NCBI GenBank assembly: GCA_016789605.1
Contig: JAEUQO010000022.1
Location: 1-51,029, forward strand
Source: Acidobacteriota bacterium
GTDB taxonomy: Bacteria > Acidobacteriota > Blastocatellia > RBC074
Direction of reading: 5' to 3'
Length of the DNA stretch: 51,029 nt
The position numbers were made by a program, and so were the translations under genes. The notes under the pieces are model-generated. The model made no database searches and was not told the DNA's origin. It worked only from the letters and a program-made list of their open reading frames with translations. Positions 26,982-35,761 of the stretch are shown here, one piece after another. Numbering within the stretch: the first letter of the stretch is position 1; each line of letters opens with the position of its first letter.

Positions 26982-29195
26982 ATGAGTCAAAAAACGTCGT
27001 TGTATCAATTCGATAACGTGCAAGTTGACCCGCAAACCTTCAAGGTGTGGCGTGCCGGGCAAGCGCTGCCGCTCGAACCGAAGGCTTTTGCAGTGCTCAT
27101 CTTTTTGATTGCGCATCGTCAGCGCGTGGTGGAAAAGGGCGAGTTGCTGGATGCGGTCTGGAAAGAAACGTTTGTTACCCCCAACGCGTTGACGCGTGTG
27201 ATTGCACATTTGCGCAAAACGCTCGGCGACGACGCCAAAGAAGCGCGTTACATTGAAACGGTCCCGACGCGCGGCTATCGGTTTATCGCAGATGTCGAAG
27301 TGCGCGCTTGCGCAGAAGAGCAACGGTTCGGCGAGTCGCCGCAGGAAGCTTTGCTGGTGACGACGGAATTGCGTAACCCTGCCGGACAGGTAAACAGCGC
27401 CGTGCCAATCGGATTGGTCAATGCGCCGCGTCACTGGCCAACGGAGCGTTGGCGCTGGCTGTTGGGGGCGACGGCATTGCTGCTGGTGGCAGTTGCTGCC
27501 TGGCGCTGGCAAACGCGTCCGCAAGCCAGTCCGCGCGCAACGCTGCTCAGCACGACACAGATCACCACGACGCCGGATTTAGACCTCTTCCCAGCGTTTT
27601 CGCCTGATGGGCGGGCGCTCGCTTACAGTTCATTGCGCAACGGACATTTTGAATTGTATTTGCGTCAGCTTGCGCCCGGCGGCAGAGAATTGCAGTTGAC
27701 TTCAGACGGTGCGGAAAACATCCAGCCTGTCTGGTCACCTGACGGGATGCGCATTGCCTATCACTCGCGCAAACGCGGTGGCATTTGGGTGATGCCTGCG
27801 TTGGGTGGCATTGCCAGACAGCTCACCGAGTTTGGCTCGTGTCCCGCGTGGTCGCCAGACGGAAATACGCTGGTATTTCAGGCGGATGCGCCGGTTGATT
27901 TGAGCCAGACGGCGTTTGGCGCGTTGGCTCCGGCGACGTTGTGGCTGATTCCCGTAACTGGCGGAGCGCCGCGTCAACTAACACAGATTGGCCAACCAGA
28001 AGGCGGTCATGGCGCCCCGGTGTGGTCGCCCGATGGCCGTCGCATTGTGTTTGTCAGTTACAACCTGGGTGTTTCCGGTCTTTGGTCAATTTCGCCTGCA
28101 GATGGTGAGTTGAAACTTTGGCGTGCAGAAAACGGTTTGCTCTTTGATCCGGTATTTTCCCCTGATGGACGTGCGCTGTATTTCAGTACGGCTTCTGGCA
28201 ACTTTCGGTTGTGGCAGCTTGCCTTGTCAGCAGAAGGTTTGCCTGCTGGTGACGCCATCGAAGTTGCCAACACGGGCAATGCCTTGGCACGCTATCTGAC
28301 CATTGCGCCAGACGGTCGCCAACTTGCCTATAGCTCATTGTCCGCACACAGCAACGTTGCTTCGGTGCGGATTTCGCCTGCTACACACGAAGCCGTTGCT
28401 GCGCCGGTGTTGCTGACGCAAGACACGACCTTTCGCAAGACCGCCAATTCGTTTTCGCCGGATGGAACCTCCATCGCATACAGCGTCTGGCGGTTGGGAG
28501 CAGATGGCGAAGTCTGGTTGATGGATGCCGATGGCCAGAATGCGCGGCCATTGTCGGTCGAACACGCCAGCATCCTTGGTTGGTTTTCGGCAGGAACGCG
28601 TATTGCGCTGTTGCTGAAAAATTCACCTGACACGCGGTTGTGGCAAGCAGACGTGCCAAGCGGAAAACGTTCGTTGCTCAGCGAACATCGCTTCCCCGGA
28701 CGTTACGCGCGGTTGTCACCTGACGGCGCGCAGTTGGCGTTCAATTTTCGCTCTGAAGGCACGATCAATGTCTGGACGTTTTCGCTCGCGACGGGCGAAA
28801 GCAAAGCCCTGACGTTTGACCAAGAGATGATCGGCTTTCCCACCTGGTCGCCTGACGGCAAATTTGTGGCGGCTGAAATGAAACGCGGTGATGATCGGCA
28901 TCTGGTCGTCATTCCCCGCGCTGGCGGCGCATGGGAGCAAGTGACAAATACGCCCGGACAAAGCTGGCCCGGTGGTTGGTCACCCGCTGGAGACAAAATT
29001 GCGTTTGCCGGTGAACGCAATGGCGTTTGGAATATTTGGTGGGTGGATCGTCACACAAAAGCGCAACGGCAGCTTACCGATTACCGCAACCCAAACGCGT
29101 ATGTACGCAATCCGGCGTGGTCTTCGCGCGGTGATCAGATTGTGTATGAGTATGCCGAAACGACCGGCAATATCTGGCTGAGCCGATTGAAATGA
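26982..29195 (+). CDS. Winged-helix/TolB-propeller transmembrane regulator
   Basis: The 737-residue protein starts at ATG 26982 (a GTG lies three bases earlier). An OmpR/PhoB-type winged helix (about 7-100, ALTRVIAHLRKTLGDD and TVPTRGYRFIAD) is followed by a single membrane helix (about 158-175) and a WD40-like TolB beta-propeller of repeated PAFSPDGR, SPVWSPDG and FSPDG blades to the C-terminus. This CadC-like layout is common in Acidobacteria and would sense outside and bind DNA inside. Target genes are unknown; the divergent protease gene is the obvious candidate. Confidence 0.88.
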   Translation: MSQKTSLYQFDNVQVDPQTFKVWRAGQALPLEPKAFAVLIFLIAHRQRVVEKGELLDAVWKETFVTPNALTRVIAHLRKTLGDDAKEARYIETVPTRGYRFIADVEVRACAEEQRFGESPQEALLVTTELRNPAGQVNSAVPIGLVNAPRHWPTERWRWLLGATALLLVAVAAWRWQTRPQASPRATLLSTTQITTTPDLDLFPAFSPDGRALAYSSLRNGHFELYLRQLAPGGRELQLTSDGAENIQPVWSPDGMRIAYHSRKRGGIWVMPALGGIARQLTEFGSCPAWSPDGNTLVFQADAPVDLSQTAFGALAPATLWLIPVTGGAPRQLTQIGQPEGGHGAPVWSPDGRRIVFVSYNLGVSGLWSISPADGELKLWRAENGLLFDPVFSPDGRALYFSTASGNFRLWQLALSAEGLPAGDAIEVANTGNALARYLTIAPDGRQLAYSSLSAHSNVASVRISPATHEAVAAPVLLTQDTTFRKTANSFSPDGTSIAYSVWRLGADGEVWLMDADGQNARPLSVEHASILGWFSAGTRIALLLKNSPDTRLWQADVPSGKRSLLSEHRFPGRYARLSPDGAQLAFNFRSEGTINVWTFSLATGESKALTFDQEMIGFPTWSPDGKFVAAEMKRGDDRHLVVIPRAGGAWEQVTNTPGQSWPGGWSPAGDKIAFAGERNGVWNIWWVDRHTKAQRQLTDYRNPNAYVRNPAWSSRGDQIVYEYAETTGNIWLSRLK

Positions 29196-29228
29196 CGACG
29201 AATAGAACCGCACGGAAGGAGAGCAATC

Positions 29229-29762
29229 ATGCAATTTCAACTTGAAGACGCTGTTGCTGTGCTGACACGCACGCCAGCAACATTGCGAGCGTTATTGAAG
29301 GATTTGCCGTCTGTCTGGACGACGCAAAATGAAGGCCCCGAAACCTGGAGCCCGTTTGATGTCGTCGGACATTTGAACCACGCCGAACGCGCCGACTGGA
29401 TTCCGCGCGCGCAGATTATTTTGCAGCACGGCGAAACGCAGCCGTTTCCGCCGTTTGACCGCCTGGCGCAATTTGAAGAAAGCAACGGCAAGACGTTGGG
29501 TCAACTGCTGGATGAATTTGCCGCTTTGCGGGCGCAAAGTCTGGCGACGTTGCAGGCGCTGAAATTGACAGATGCCGAGCTGGCCAAAACCGGCCAGCAT
29601 CCGGCGTTTGGTCGTGTCACGCTGAAAGAGTTGCTGGCGACCTGGGTGGCGCACGACCTGGATCACATTGCCCAGATTGTGCGCGTCATGGCCAAACAAT
29701 ACGCCGTCGAAGTCGGCCCCTGGCAACAATACATTTCGCTCATTCACGAACGAAAACGCTAA
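29229..29762 (+). CDS. DinB family protein
   Basis: The 177-residue protein has the DinB/YfiT four-helix pattern with the His triad: GHLNHAERADW (first His pair region) and WVAHDLDHIAQIVRVM near the C-terminus. Such proteins bind a divalent metal and include thiol transferases; the family name does not imply DNA repair. GGAAGGAG lies upstream. It follows the propeller gene by 33 bases and precedes the LamG-like gene by 14, forming one plus-strand run that reaches uvrB. Confidence 0.88.
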   Translation: MQFQLEDAVAVLTRTPATLRALLKDLPSVWTTQNEGPETWSPFDVVGHLNHAERADWIPRAQIILQHGETQPFPPFDRLAQFEESNGKTLGQLLDEFAALRAQSLATLQALKLTDAELAKTGQHPAFGRVTLKELLATWVAHDLDHIAQIVRVMAKQYAVEVGPWQQYISLIHERKR

Positions 29763-29776
29763 CAGGAGAGCAGGGA

Positions 29777-30439
29777 ATGAAACAGATTCTGACGATCATT
29801 GGCTGTGTGTTGTTGACCGTTTCGTTCAGTCTGGCGCAACAGAAATCGCTCACGCCCGATGTGACCCAAGTGGTCAGCGGAAAAGGATGGAAGCTGTCAG
29901 GCCGTGCCGCCACCGCCACCACCGAAGACGGCAAAAACGCGCTCCGCTTTGACGAAAAGAAAGGGCAGGGATTTGCCTGGCTTGTCGGCAGCGACTTTGG
30001 CGAAGGCACAATTGACATTGACCTCAAAGGCAAAAATGAGTTGCAACGGAGTTTTGTCGGCGTGGCTTTTCGCGGCACAGACGATACCACCCACGACGCC
30101 GTGTATTTCCGCCCGTTCAATTTCAAAAGCGAAGACCCGGTGCGTCGCATTCACGCGGTGCAATATGTGTCGCATCCGACCTTCACCTGGGACAAGCTGC
30201 GCGCTGAACGCAACGGACAATACGAAAAAGCTGTCAATCCCGTGCCCGATCCTGAGGGGTGGTTTCACGCGCGCATTGTGCTGGCCAATCGCAAAATCAG
30301 CGTCTATGTCAACGATGCCAAAGACCCCAGTTTGGTGGTCGAAGAGTTGAGCGAGCGCAAAGGCGGGATGGTCGGCTTGTGGGTTGGCGAAGGTTCTGGC
30401 GGCGCATTTGCCAATTTGAAAATCACGCCCAGCAAATAA
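29777..30439 (+). CDS. Secreted LamG/DUF1080-like beta-sandwich protein
   Basis: The 220-residue protein has a signal peptide (1-20, ending SFSLAQ) and a single jelly-roll-like domain. It shows GEGTIDIDLKGKN, RSFVGVAFRG, YVSHPTFTWDKLR, GWFHARIVLANRKISVYVND and GMVGLWVGEGSGGAFANLKI, a pattern of concanavalin-like lectin or 3-keto-disaccharide hydrolase (DUF1080) domains. No catalytic residue was assigned. The GGAG-type ribosome site is good. Its stop overlaps the next ATG as TAATG. Confidence 0.8.
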   Translation: MKQILTIIGCVLLTVSFSLAQQKSLTPDVTQVVSGKGWKLSGRAATATTEDGKNALRFDEKKGQGFAWLVGSDFGEGTIDIDLKGKNELQRSFVGVAFRGTDDTTHDAVYFRPFNFKSEDPVRRIHAVQYVSHPTFTWDKLRAERNGQYEKAVNPVPDPEGWFHARIVLANRKISVYVNDAKDPSLVVEELSERKGGMVGLWVGEGSGGAFANLKITPSK

Positions 30440-31212
30440 TGACTGACAGTTCAGATAACACGACTGTTGCAGAGACGGATCACCATTCGTCCAGACATCG
30501 CGGCGCACATCCCGAAGATCAGCGGCTGTTTGCCATTGCGCAACGCGACGTGTTGCGTGCCGCGGTTGCCGATCTGTCATTGCTATTGACCAAAGGATAT
30601 GCGCCCACCGCTTCGTTGAAACTGGTGGGCGATCATTTTTCGCTCAGGGAGCGGCAACGACTGGCAGTGGCGCGCGCGGCTTGCTCTGACCAACAACGCG
30701 CGCAACGACAACAAAACCGCCTTTCTCTGTCAGATTTGGCAAACGCGCACGTGCTGATTGATGGTTTCAACCTGATCGTCACACTCGAAGCGGCGTTATC
30801 CGGCGGCGTCGTTTTTGCCTGTCGGGATGGTTGCTGGCGTGATTTGGCCAGCGTGCATGGTTCGTATCGCGCCGTGCACGAAACCGAAACCGCGATGCGT
30901 TTGCTGGGGGAAACTCTCGCGGCTGCGCACACTGCGTCTGTTACCTGGTTGCTGGATCAACCCGTGTCGAACAGCGGACGGCTGGCGCAACGTTTGCGCG
31001 AGATGGCAACCGCGCAGCGTTGGCCCTGGCAGGTTGAAGTCGTGATGAATCCCGACAAGGTGTTGTGTGAAACTGCGGGCGTGGCGGTCACTTCAGATTC
31101 CAACATTCTCGATCACTGTCAGCGCTGGCTGAACCTTGGCCGTTTGGTGATCGAACGCAACCTGCCGCAAGTCTGGCGAGTAGATTTGAGCGAGGCTGAC
31201 CCGGTGGGGTAG
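30439..31212 (+). CDS. DUF434 domain protein
   Basis: The 257-residue protein starts at ATG 30439, sharing one base with the previous stop; a longer frame upstream lies over the LamG gene and is a shadow. The DUF434-type core is visible: VADLSLLLTKGYAPTASLKLVGDHF, LRERQRLAVARAAC, then HVLIDGFNLIVTLEAALSGG and VVMNPDKVLCETAG, resembling a nuclease/PIN-like or metal-dependent fold (inference). The function of the family is not known. It is placed nine bases before uvrB. Confidence 0.8.
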   Translation: MTDSSDNTTVAETDHHSSRHRGAHPEDQRLFAIAQRDVLRAAVADLSLLLTKGYAPTASLKLVGDHFSLRERQRLAVARAACSDQQRAQRQQNRLSLSDLANAHVLIDGFNLIVTLEAALSGGVVFACRDGCWRDLASVHGSYRAVHETETAMRLLGETLAAAHTASVTWLLDQPVSNSGRLAQRLREMATAQRWPWQVEVVMNPDKVLCETAGVAVTSDSNILDHCQRWLNLGRLVIERNLPQVWRVDLSEADPVG

Positions 31213-31221
31213 AGTCTCGCT

Positions 31222-33210
31222 ATGAACTTCAAACTCGTTTCTGATTACCAACCGCAAGGCGATCAACCCGAAGCGATCGAGGCGCTGGTGCGTGGCCTGA
31301 CAGAAGGCGAAAAGCATCAGGTGCTGTTGGGCATCACGGGCAGCGGCAAAACTTTTACCGTGGCTCAGGTCGTGGCACGTGTGAATCGTCCGACGCTGGT
31401 GATGGCGCACAACAAAACGCTGGCGGCGCAGCTCTATCAGGAGTTCAAAACTTTTTTTCCCGAAAACGCGGTCGAATACTTCGTCAGTTATTACGATTAT
31501 TACCAGCCCGAAGCCTACGTGGCGGCGACCGATACCTACATCGAAAAAGAATCCACGGTGAATGACGAAATTGACCGGCTGCGGCTGTCGGCCACGGTCT
31601 CGTTGTTTGAACGCAGAGACGTGATCATCGTGGCTTCGGTCTCGGCGATTTACGGTATCGGCGCGCCTGAAACCTATTACGAACTGGCGTTGCCGTTGTC
31701 GCCGGGCCAACGCATCAGCCGCAACGAATTGATCAAACAACTGGTCGAATTGCTGTATGAGCGCAACGACGTCGAATTCAAACGCGGCAGCTTTCGCGTG
31801 CGCGGCGATGTGATCGAAGTGTATCCCAGTTATCGTGACCGGGCGCTGCGCATCGAATTGTTCGGCGACGAAATTGATTCGATTTCGACCATTGATCCGC
31901 TGTTGGGCGAAGTCGTGCAAAAACACAGCGGCGCGGTGCGCATCTATCCCAAAACGCACTACGCCACGCCCAGAGGAACCGTTAAGCGCGCCGTCCAGAC
32001 GATTAAAGAAGAGTTGGAATGGTGGGAGCCGCAGTTGATCGAACAGAACAAGTTGATCGAAGCCCAGCGTCTGCATCAGCGGGTGATGTATGACCTGGAG
32101 ATGTTCAACGAGATGGGATTTTGTCGCGGCGTCGAAAACTATTCGCGGCATTTGACGGGCCGTGCGCCGGGCGAACCGCCGCCGACCTTGTTCGATTATT
32201 TGCCCGATGACACCCTGGTTGTGATTGACGAAAGCCACCAGTCGGTGCCGCAAATTCGCGCGATGTATACCGGCGACCGTTCGCGCAAACAGAACCTGGT
32301 GGATTACGGCTTTCGTTTGCCGTCGGCGCTGGATAACCGTCCGCTCAAATTTGAAGAGTGGGAACAACGCGCCGGACAAATCATTTATGTGTCGGCGACG
32401 CCTGGACCATACGAGCTAACGAAATCCGGCGGCGAATTTGTCGAACAGATCATTCGGCCTACTGGCCTGCTCGATCCCGAAGTCGAAGTGCGTCCCGTGC
32501 GCGGTCAGATAGACGATCTCTTGCACGAAGTTCGTGAACGCGCTGAGCGCGGAGAACGCGTGCTGGTGACGACGCTGACCAAAAAGATGGCCGAAGACCT
32601 GACGGATTATTACGGCGATTTGGGCGTGCGCGTGCGCTATATGCACTCAGAGATTGAAACGCTCGAACGCATCAAGATTTTGCGCGATCTACGCAAAGGT
32701 GAATTTGACGTTTTGGTCGGCATCAACCTCTTGCGCGAAGGCTTGGATTTGCCCGAAGTTTCGCTGGTGGCCATTTTGGATGCCGACAAGGAAGGCTTTT
32801 TGCGCAGCGAGTCGTCGCTGATTCAGACCATCGGACGCGCCGCCCGCAATGCCAGCGGCAAAGCCATTCTCTATGCCGACAAGATGACCGATTCGATGCG
32901 CCGCGCGATTGATGAAACCGATCGCCGTCGCGCCAAACAGACGGCGTTTAACGTCGAACACGGCATCACGCCGCAATCCATCATCAAGCCGGTTGAAGCT
33001 ACGCTCGTGACCGCATACGAAGCGGATTACTTCAAGCTGCCTACCAACCTGGAAGATTTCGAGGAATACAGCCCGGAACGATTGGCCGAAACGCTCGTTC
33101 GGTTGGAGCTGGAGATGCGCGAAGCGGCCAGGAAATTCGAATTCGAGCGCGCCGCCGAATTGCGCGACAAGATCAAATATTTGCGGGAACGCGAGCTTGA
33201 GGTAGCATAA
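31222..33210 (+). CDS. uvrB: Excinuclease ABC subunit B
   Basis: UvrB is the damage-verifying helicase-like core of nucleotide excision repair and works with UvrA and UvrC. The 662-residue protein is full length. Motifs seen are Walker [12 protein letters not shown] (about 35-45), the beta-hairpin region [10 protein letters not shown], Walker B-type [10 protein letters not shown], helicase motifs [32 protein letters not shown], and a C-terminal UVR domain ([22 protein letters not shown]) that contacts UvrC. It is last in the DinB, LamG, DUF434 run. No LexA-type operator was seen nearby. Confidence 0.97.
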   Translation: MNFKLVSDYQPQGDQPEAIEALVRGLTEGEKHQVLLGITGSGKTFTVAQVVARVNRPTLVMAHNKTLAAQLYQEFKTFFPENAVEYFVSYYDYYQPEAYVAATDTYIEKESTVNDEIDRLRLSATVSLFERRDVIIVASVSAIYGIGAPETYYELALPLSPGQRISRNELIKQLVELLYERNDVEFKRGSFRVRGDVIEVYPSYRDRALRIELFGDEIDSISTIDPLLGEVVQKHSGAVRIYPKTHYATPRGTVKRAVQTIKEELEWWEPQLIEQNKLIEAQRLHQRVMYDLEMFNEMGFCRGVENYSRHLTGRAPGEPPPTLFDYLPDDTLVVIDESHQSVPQIRAMYTGDRSRKQNLVDYGFRLPSALDNRPLKFEEWEQRAGQIIYVSATPGPYELTKSGGEFVEQIIRPTGLLDPEVEVRPVRGQIDDLLHEVRERAERGERVLVTTLTKKMAEDLTDYYGDLGVRVRYMHSEIETLERIKILRDLRKGEFDVLVGINLLREGLDLPEVSLVAILDADKEGFLRSESSLIQTIGRAARNASGKAILYADKMTDSMRRAIDETDRRRAKQTAFNVEHGITPQSIIKPVEATLVTAYEADYFKLPTNLEDFEEYSPERLAETLVRLELEMREAARKFEFERAAELRDKIKYLRERELEVA

Positions 33211-33407
33211 CGCTTCTCAACAGTTCCAGGTACTATCATCACTACGCTGTCCGGTTTGGTTCTCACGTCTGATCAAACCGTGAATTCTTGGGCCCACGAT
33301 GTTTACGCGGGAAAGACGAATCATCGCGGCGTTTCTCTGGCTGTCGCGAAGCGACAACCGCGAAGCGCAATCAGGAGCTATTTTCTAACCACCCGAAAAC
33401 AAAACTT

Positions 33408-35102
33408 ATGGAAAACATCGAACGCGACACGCTAGAGGTAGACGTTCTGTTTGTGGGCGCTGGCCCCGCTTCGCTGGCCGGAGCATTGCGACTGCGCCAG
33501 CTCATCAACGCACACAATGAAGCGCACAACAACGCGCTCGGCGAAATCATCATTGCCGTCATCGAAAAAGGCCGCGAAATCGGTTCGCATATGATTTCAG
33601 GCGCGGTGATGGATGCGCGCCCGTTGGCTGAATTGCTGCCCGATTGGAAAGAACGCGGCGCGCCCGTCGAATCTGAAGTCACGGAAGAAGACGTTTCGTA
33701 TCTGACCGAGCGCTTCAAGCTGAAATCGCCGATCATTCCGCCGCCGCTGAACAACCACGGCAAATACGTCGTCAGCTTGAACAAATTGATTCGCTGGCTG
33801 GGGCCGATTGTCGAAGAATCCGACGTGATGTTGATTCCCGAATTTCCCGGTGCTTCGCTGTTGTACGACGACGACAACAAAGTCATTGGTGTACGCACTG
33901 GCGACAAAGGCGTCGGCAAAGACGGAGAGCCGAAAGACAATTTCCAGCCCGGCGCAGACATCTTTGCCAAAGTCACTGTGCTTGGCGAAGGCTCGCGCGG
34001 TTCGCTGACCAAAAAGCACGTGCAAAAACTCGGGCTCGATGACGGCAAGAATCCGCAGGTGTATGCCGTCGGCGTCAAAGAAATCTGGGAACTGCCCAAA
34101 GGCCGCGTCACGCCCGGTTTTGTCATGCATACGTTGGGCTATCCGTTGCCGAATGATGTTTTCGGCGGCGGATTCATTTATGGCATGCAAAACGATCTGC
34201 TCGACATCGGGTTGGTCGTGGGCCTGGATTATCGCGATCCGTTCACCGATCCGCATCGGCTGTTCAACGACTTCAAACAGCATCCCGCGATTGCCGCCCT
34301 GCTCGAAGGCGGCAAGATGCTGCATTACGGCGCAAAGACCATTCCCGAGGGCGGTTTGCTGTCGCAGCCGAAATATTACGGCGACGGTTTTTTGATCATT
34401 GGCGATTCGGCCAGCTTCCTGAATTCGCAAAAGCTGAAGGGCATTCACATGGCGATGAAGTCAGGGATGCTCGCCGCCGAAACGATCTTTGACGCGTTGC
34501 TGGCAGACAGCTTCAGCGATGCGCAACTGAGCGCTTTTGCCGACAAGGTCAAAGACAGCTACGTTTACGAAGAGCTTTACGAAGTGCGGAACTTCCATCA
34601 GGCGTTCCGGCACGGAAGGGTGTGGGGCTTGATCGAATCGGGCTTCCAGGTGCCAACCAAGGGATTTGGCCTGTTCGGCGATTTGCACACCGAAGCCGGT
34701 CACGAGCACATGAAAAAGCTGCATGTGTATAACCGGTTGCCGCAACGAAGCGGGGAATACATCCAGGCCGAACCCGCAAAATGCGATAACAAGCTGACGT
34801 TTGAAAAGGTTTCGGATGTGTTTCGTTCAGGCACGGAACACGACGAAGATCAGCCGCCGCATTTGCGCGTGCTTGATTTCAATCTTTGCGTTGAGCGTTG
34901 CACGCACGAATATGGCAACCCTTGCCAATACTTCTGTCCGGCGGCGGTTTACGAAGTGGAAGAAGTGGATGGCGGGCGGCGTCCGAAGATCAACTTTTCC
35001 AACTGTGTGCACTGCAAAACCTGCGACATCATGGACCCATATCAGATCATTGATTGGGTGACGCCCGAAGGCGGCGGCGGTCCCAATTACATAAACCTGT
35101 AA
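33408..35102 (+). CDS. Electron transfer flavoprotein-ubiquinone oxidoreductase
   Basis: The enzyme passes electrons from ETF to quinone at the membrane. The 564-residue protein starts at MENIERD, as in the family; an upstream frame is not supported. The FAD-binding motif is DVLFVGAGPASLAGAL (about 12-27). Long middle domains contain GEGSRGSLTKKH and GYPLPNDVFGGGF. The C-terminal 4Fe-4S cluster domain has CVERCTHEYGNPCQYFCP and CVHCKTCDIMDP. No ETF genes lie within the window. A 197-base gap precedes it, containing a small hairpin but no other feature. Confidence 0.94.
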   Translation: MENIERDTLEVDVLFVGAGPASLAGALRLRQLINAHNEAHNNALGEIIIAVIEKGREIGSHMISGAVMDARPLAELLPDWKERGAPVESEVTEEDVSYLTERFKLKSPIIPPPLNNHGKYVVSLNKLIRWLGPIVEESDVMLIPEFPGASLLYDDDNKVIGVRTGDKGVGKDGEPKDNFQPGADIFAKVTVLGEGSRGSLTKKHVQKLGLDDGKNPQVYAVGVKEIWELPKGRVTPGFVMHTLGYPLPNDVFGGGFIYGMQNDLLDIGLVVGLDYRDPFTDPHRLFNDFKQHPAIAALLEGGKMLHYGAKTIPEGGLLSQPKYYGDGFLIIGDSASFLNSQKLKGIHMAMKSGMLAAETIFDALLADSFSDAQLSAFADKVKDSYVYEELYEVRNFHQAFRHGRVWGLIESGFQVPTKGFGLFGDLHTEAGHEHMKKLHVYNRLPQRSGEYIQAEPAKCDNKLTFEKVSDVFRSGTEHDEDQPPHLRVLDFNLCVERCTHEYGNPCQYFCPAAVYEVEEVDGGRRPKINFSNCVHCKTCDIMDPYQIIDWVTPEGGGGPNYINL

Positions 35103-35143
35103 TCTCAAAATTGAGATTTGCACTCAGAAGAAGGAACTTTCAA

Positions 35144-35581
35144 ATGGCTACAGCACAAGACGCAGAGTTGATTATCAAACTCTACGATTTGCGTCGGGAC
35201 GAAACCATGCGCAAGGCGCGCAACTTTGTGTTTCTGGAGTTTTTCCCGCAAAGCGCTGATGATGTGAAAGCGTTGTTTGGCGATCCGGCGTTGGCACAAC
35301 AAAACGCCTATTTTCGTCAGGCGACCAGTTACTGGGATATGGTCGCGGCAATGGTCAATCACGGGGCCATTGATAAGGACCTGTTTTTTGACACCAACGG
35401 CGAGTTTTTTGCCGTTTGGGCAAAAATCGGTGATTTCGTGCCAGAGCTTCGTCACTTTTTCGGGCCGCAATACCTGGTCAACCTGGAAAAGCTGATCGCC
35501 TTGCACCCGAATGGCGCTCAACGTCTTGAGCTGATGAAAAAACGGTTCAAAGCAATGGCCGAACAGCGGGCTAAACAATGA
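35144..35581 (+). CDS. Conserved small protein of unknown function
   Basis: The 145-residue protein starts at MATAQDAE with AAGGA upstream; a longer frame overlapping the ETF-QO gene is not supported. It is mostly helical and soluble (DLRRDETMRKARNFVFLEF, YWDMVAAMVNHGAID, HFFGPQYLVNLEKL). It may match a DUF4760-type family, but this is not certain. It follows the ETF-QO gene by 41 bases, so it is probably cotranscribed. Confidence 0.7.
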   Translation: MATAQDAELIIKLYDLRRDETMRKARNFVFLEFFPQSADDVKALFGDPALAQQNAYFRQATSYWDMVAAMVNHGAIDKDLFFDTNGEFFAVWAKIGDFVPELRHFFGPQYLVNLEKLIALHPNGAQRLELMKKRFKAMAEQRAKQ

Positions 35582-35614
35582 CGATTGTGTCACCCGCTAT
35601 CCGTTTTAGGACCG

Positions 35615-35647
35615 ACGCGGCAACTTGTGGCAAACAAGTTGCCGCGT
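35615..35647 (+). terminator. Hairpin after the small protein gene
   Basis: Fourteen-base perfect arms at 35615-35628 and 35634-35647 around a five-base loop, with the core GCGGCAACTTGT. No long T run follows. It separates the ETF-QO transcript from the DsbD gene. Confidence 0.6.
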
Positions 35648-35761
35648 TCGTGTCTTCGGAGTACCCTCTGTGCTCTGACTGACAGACTTTTCGACAGCGG
35701 TCGCGTTACCATTAAATTCAGTCGTTCTGGCACTCCATTCTTGTTAGGCGAGGTTTCCGAT

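Noticed and set aside
30259..30438. Upstream extension of the DUF434 frame
   Set aside because: It is Arg/Gln-rich, lies over the LamG-like gene and has no ribosome site; the TAATG start at 30439 is better.
31093..32379. Long open frame antisense to uvrB
   Set aside because: It lies wholly on the opposite strand of a certain gene, has no family features, and arises from the high GC third-position bias.
33342..33356. Small TGTCGC/GCGACA hairpin before the ETF-QO gene
   Set aside because: Six base pairs with a three-base loop is too little to call a terminator or regulator.
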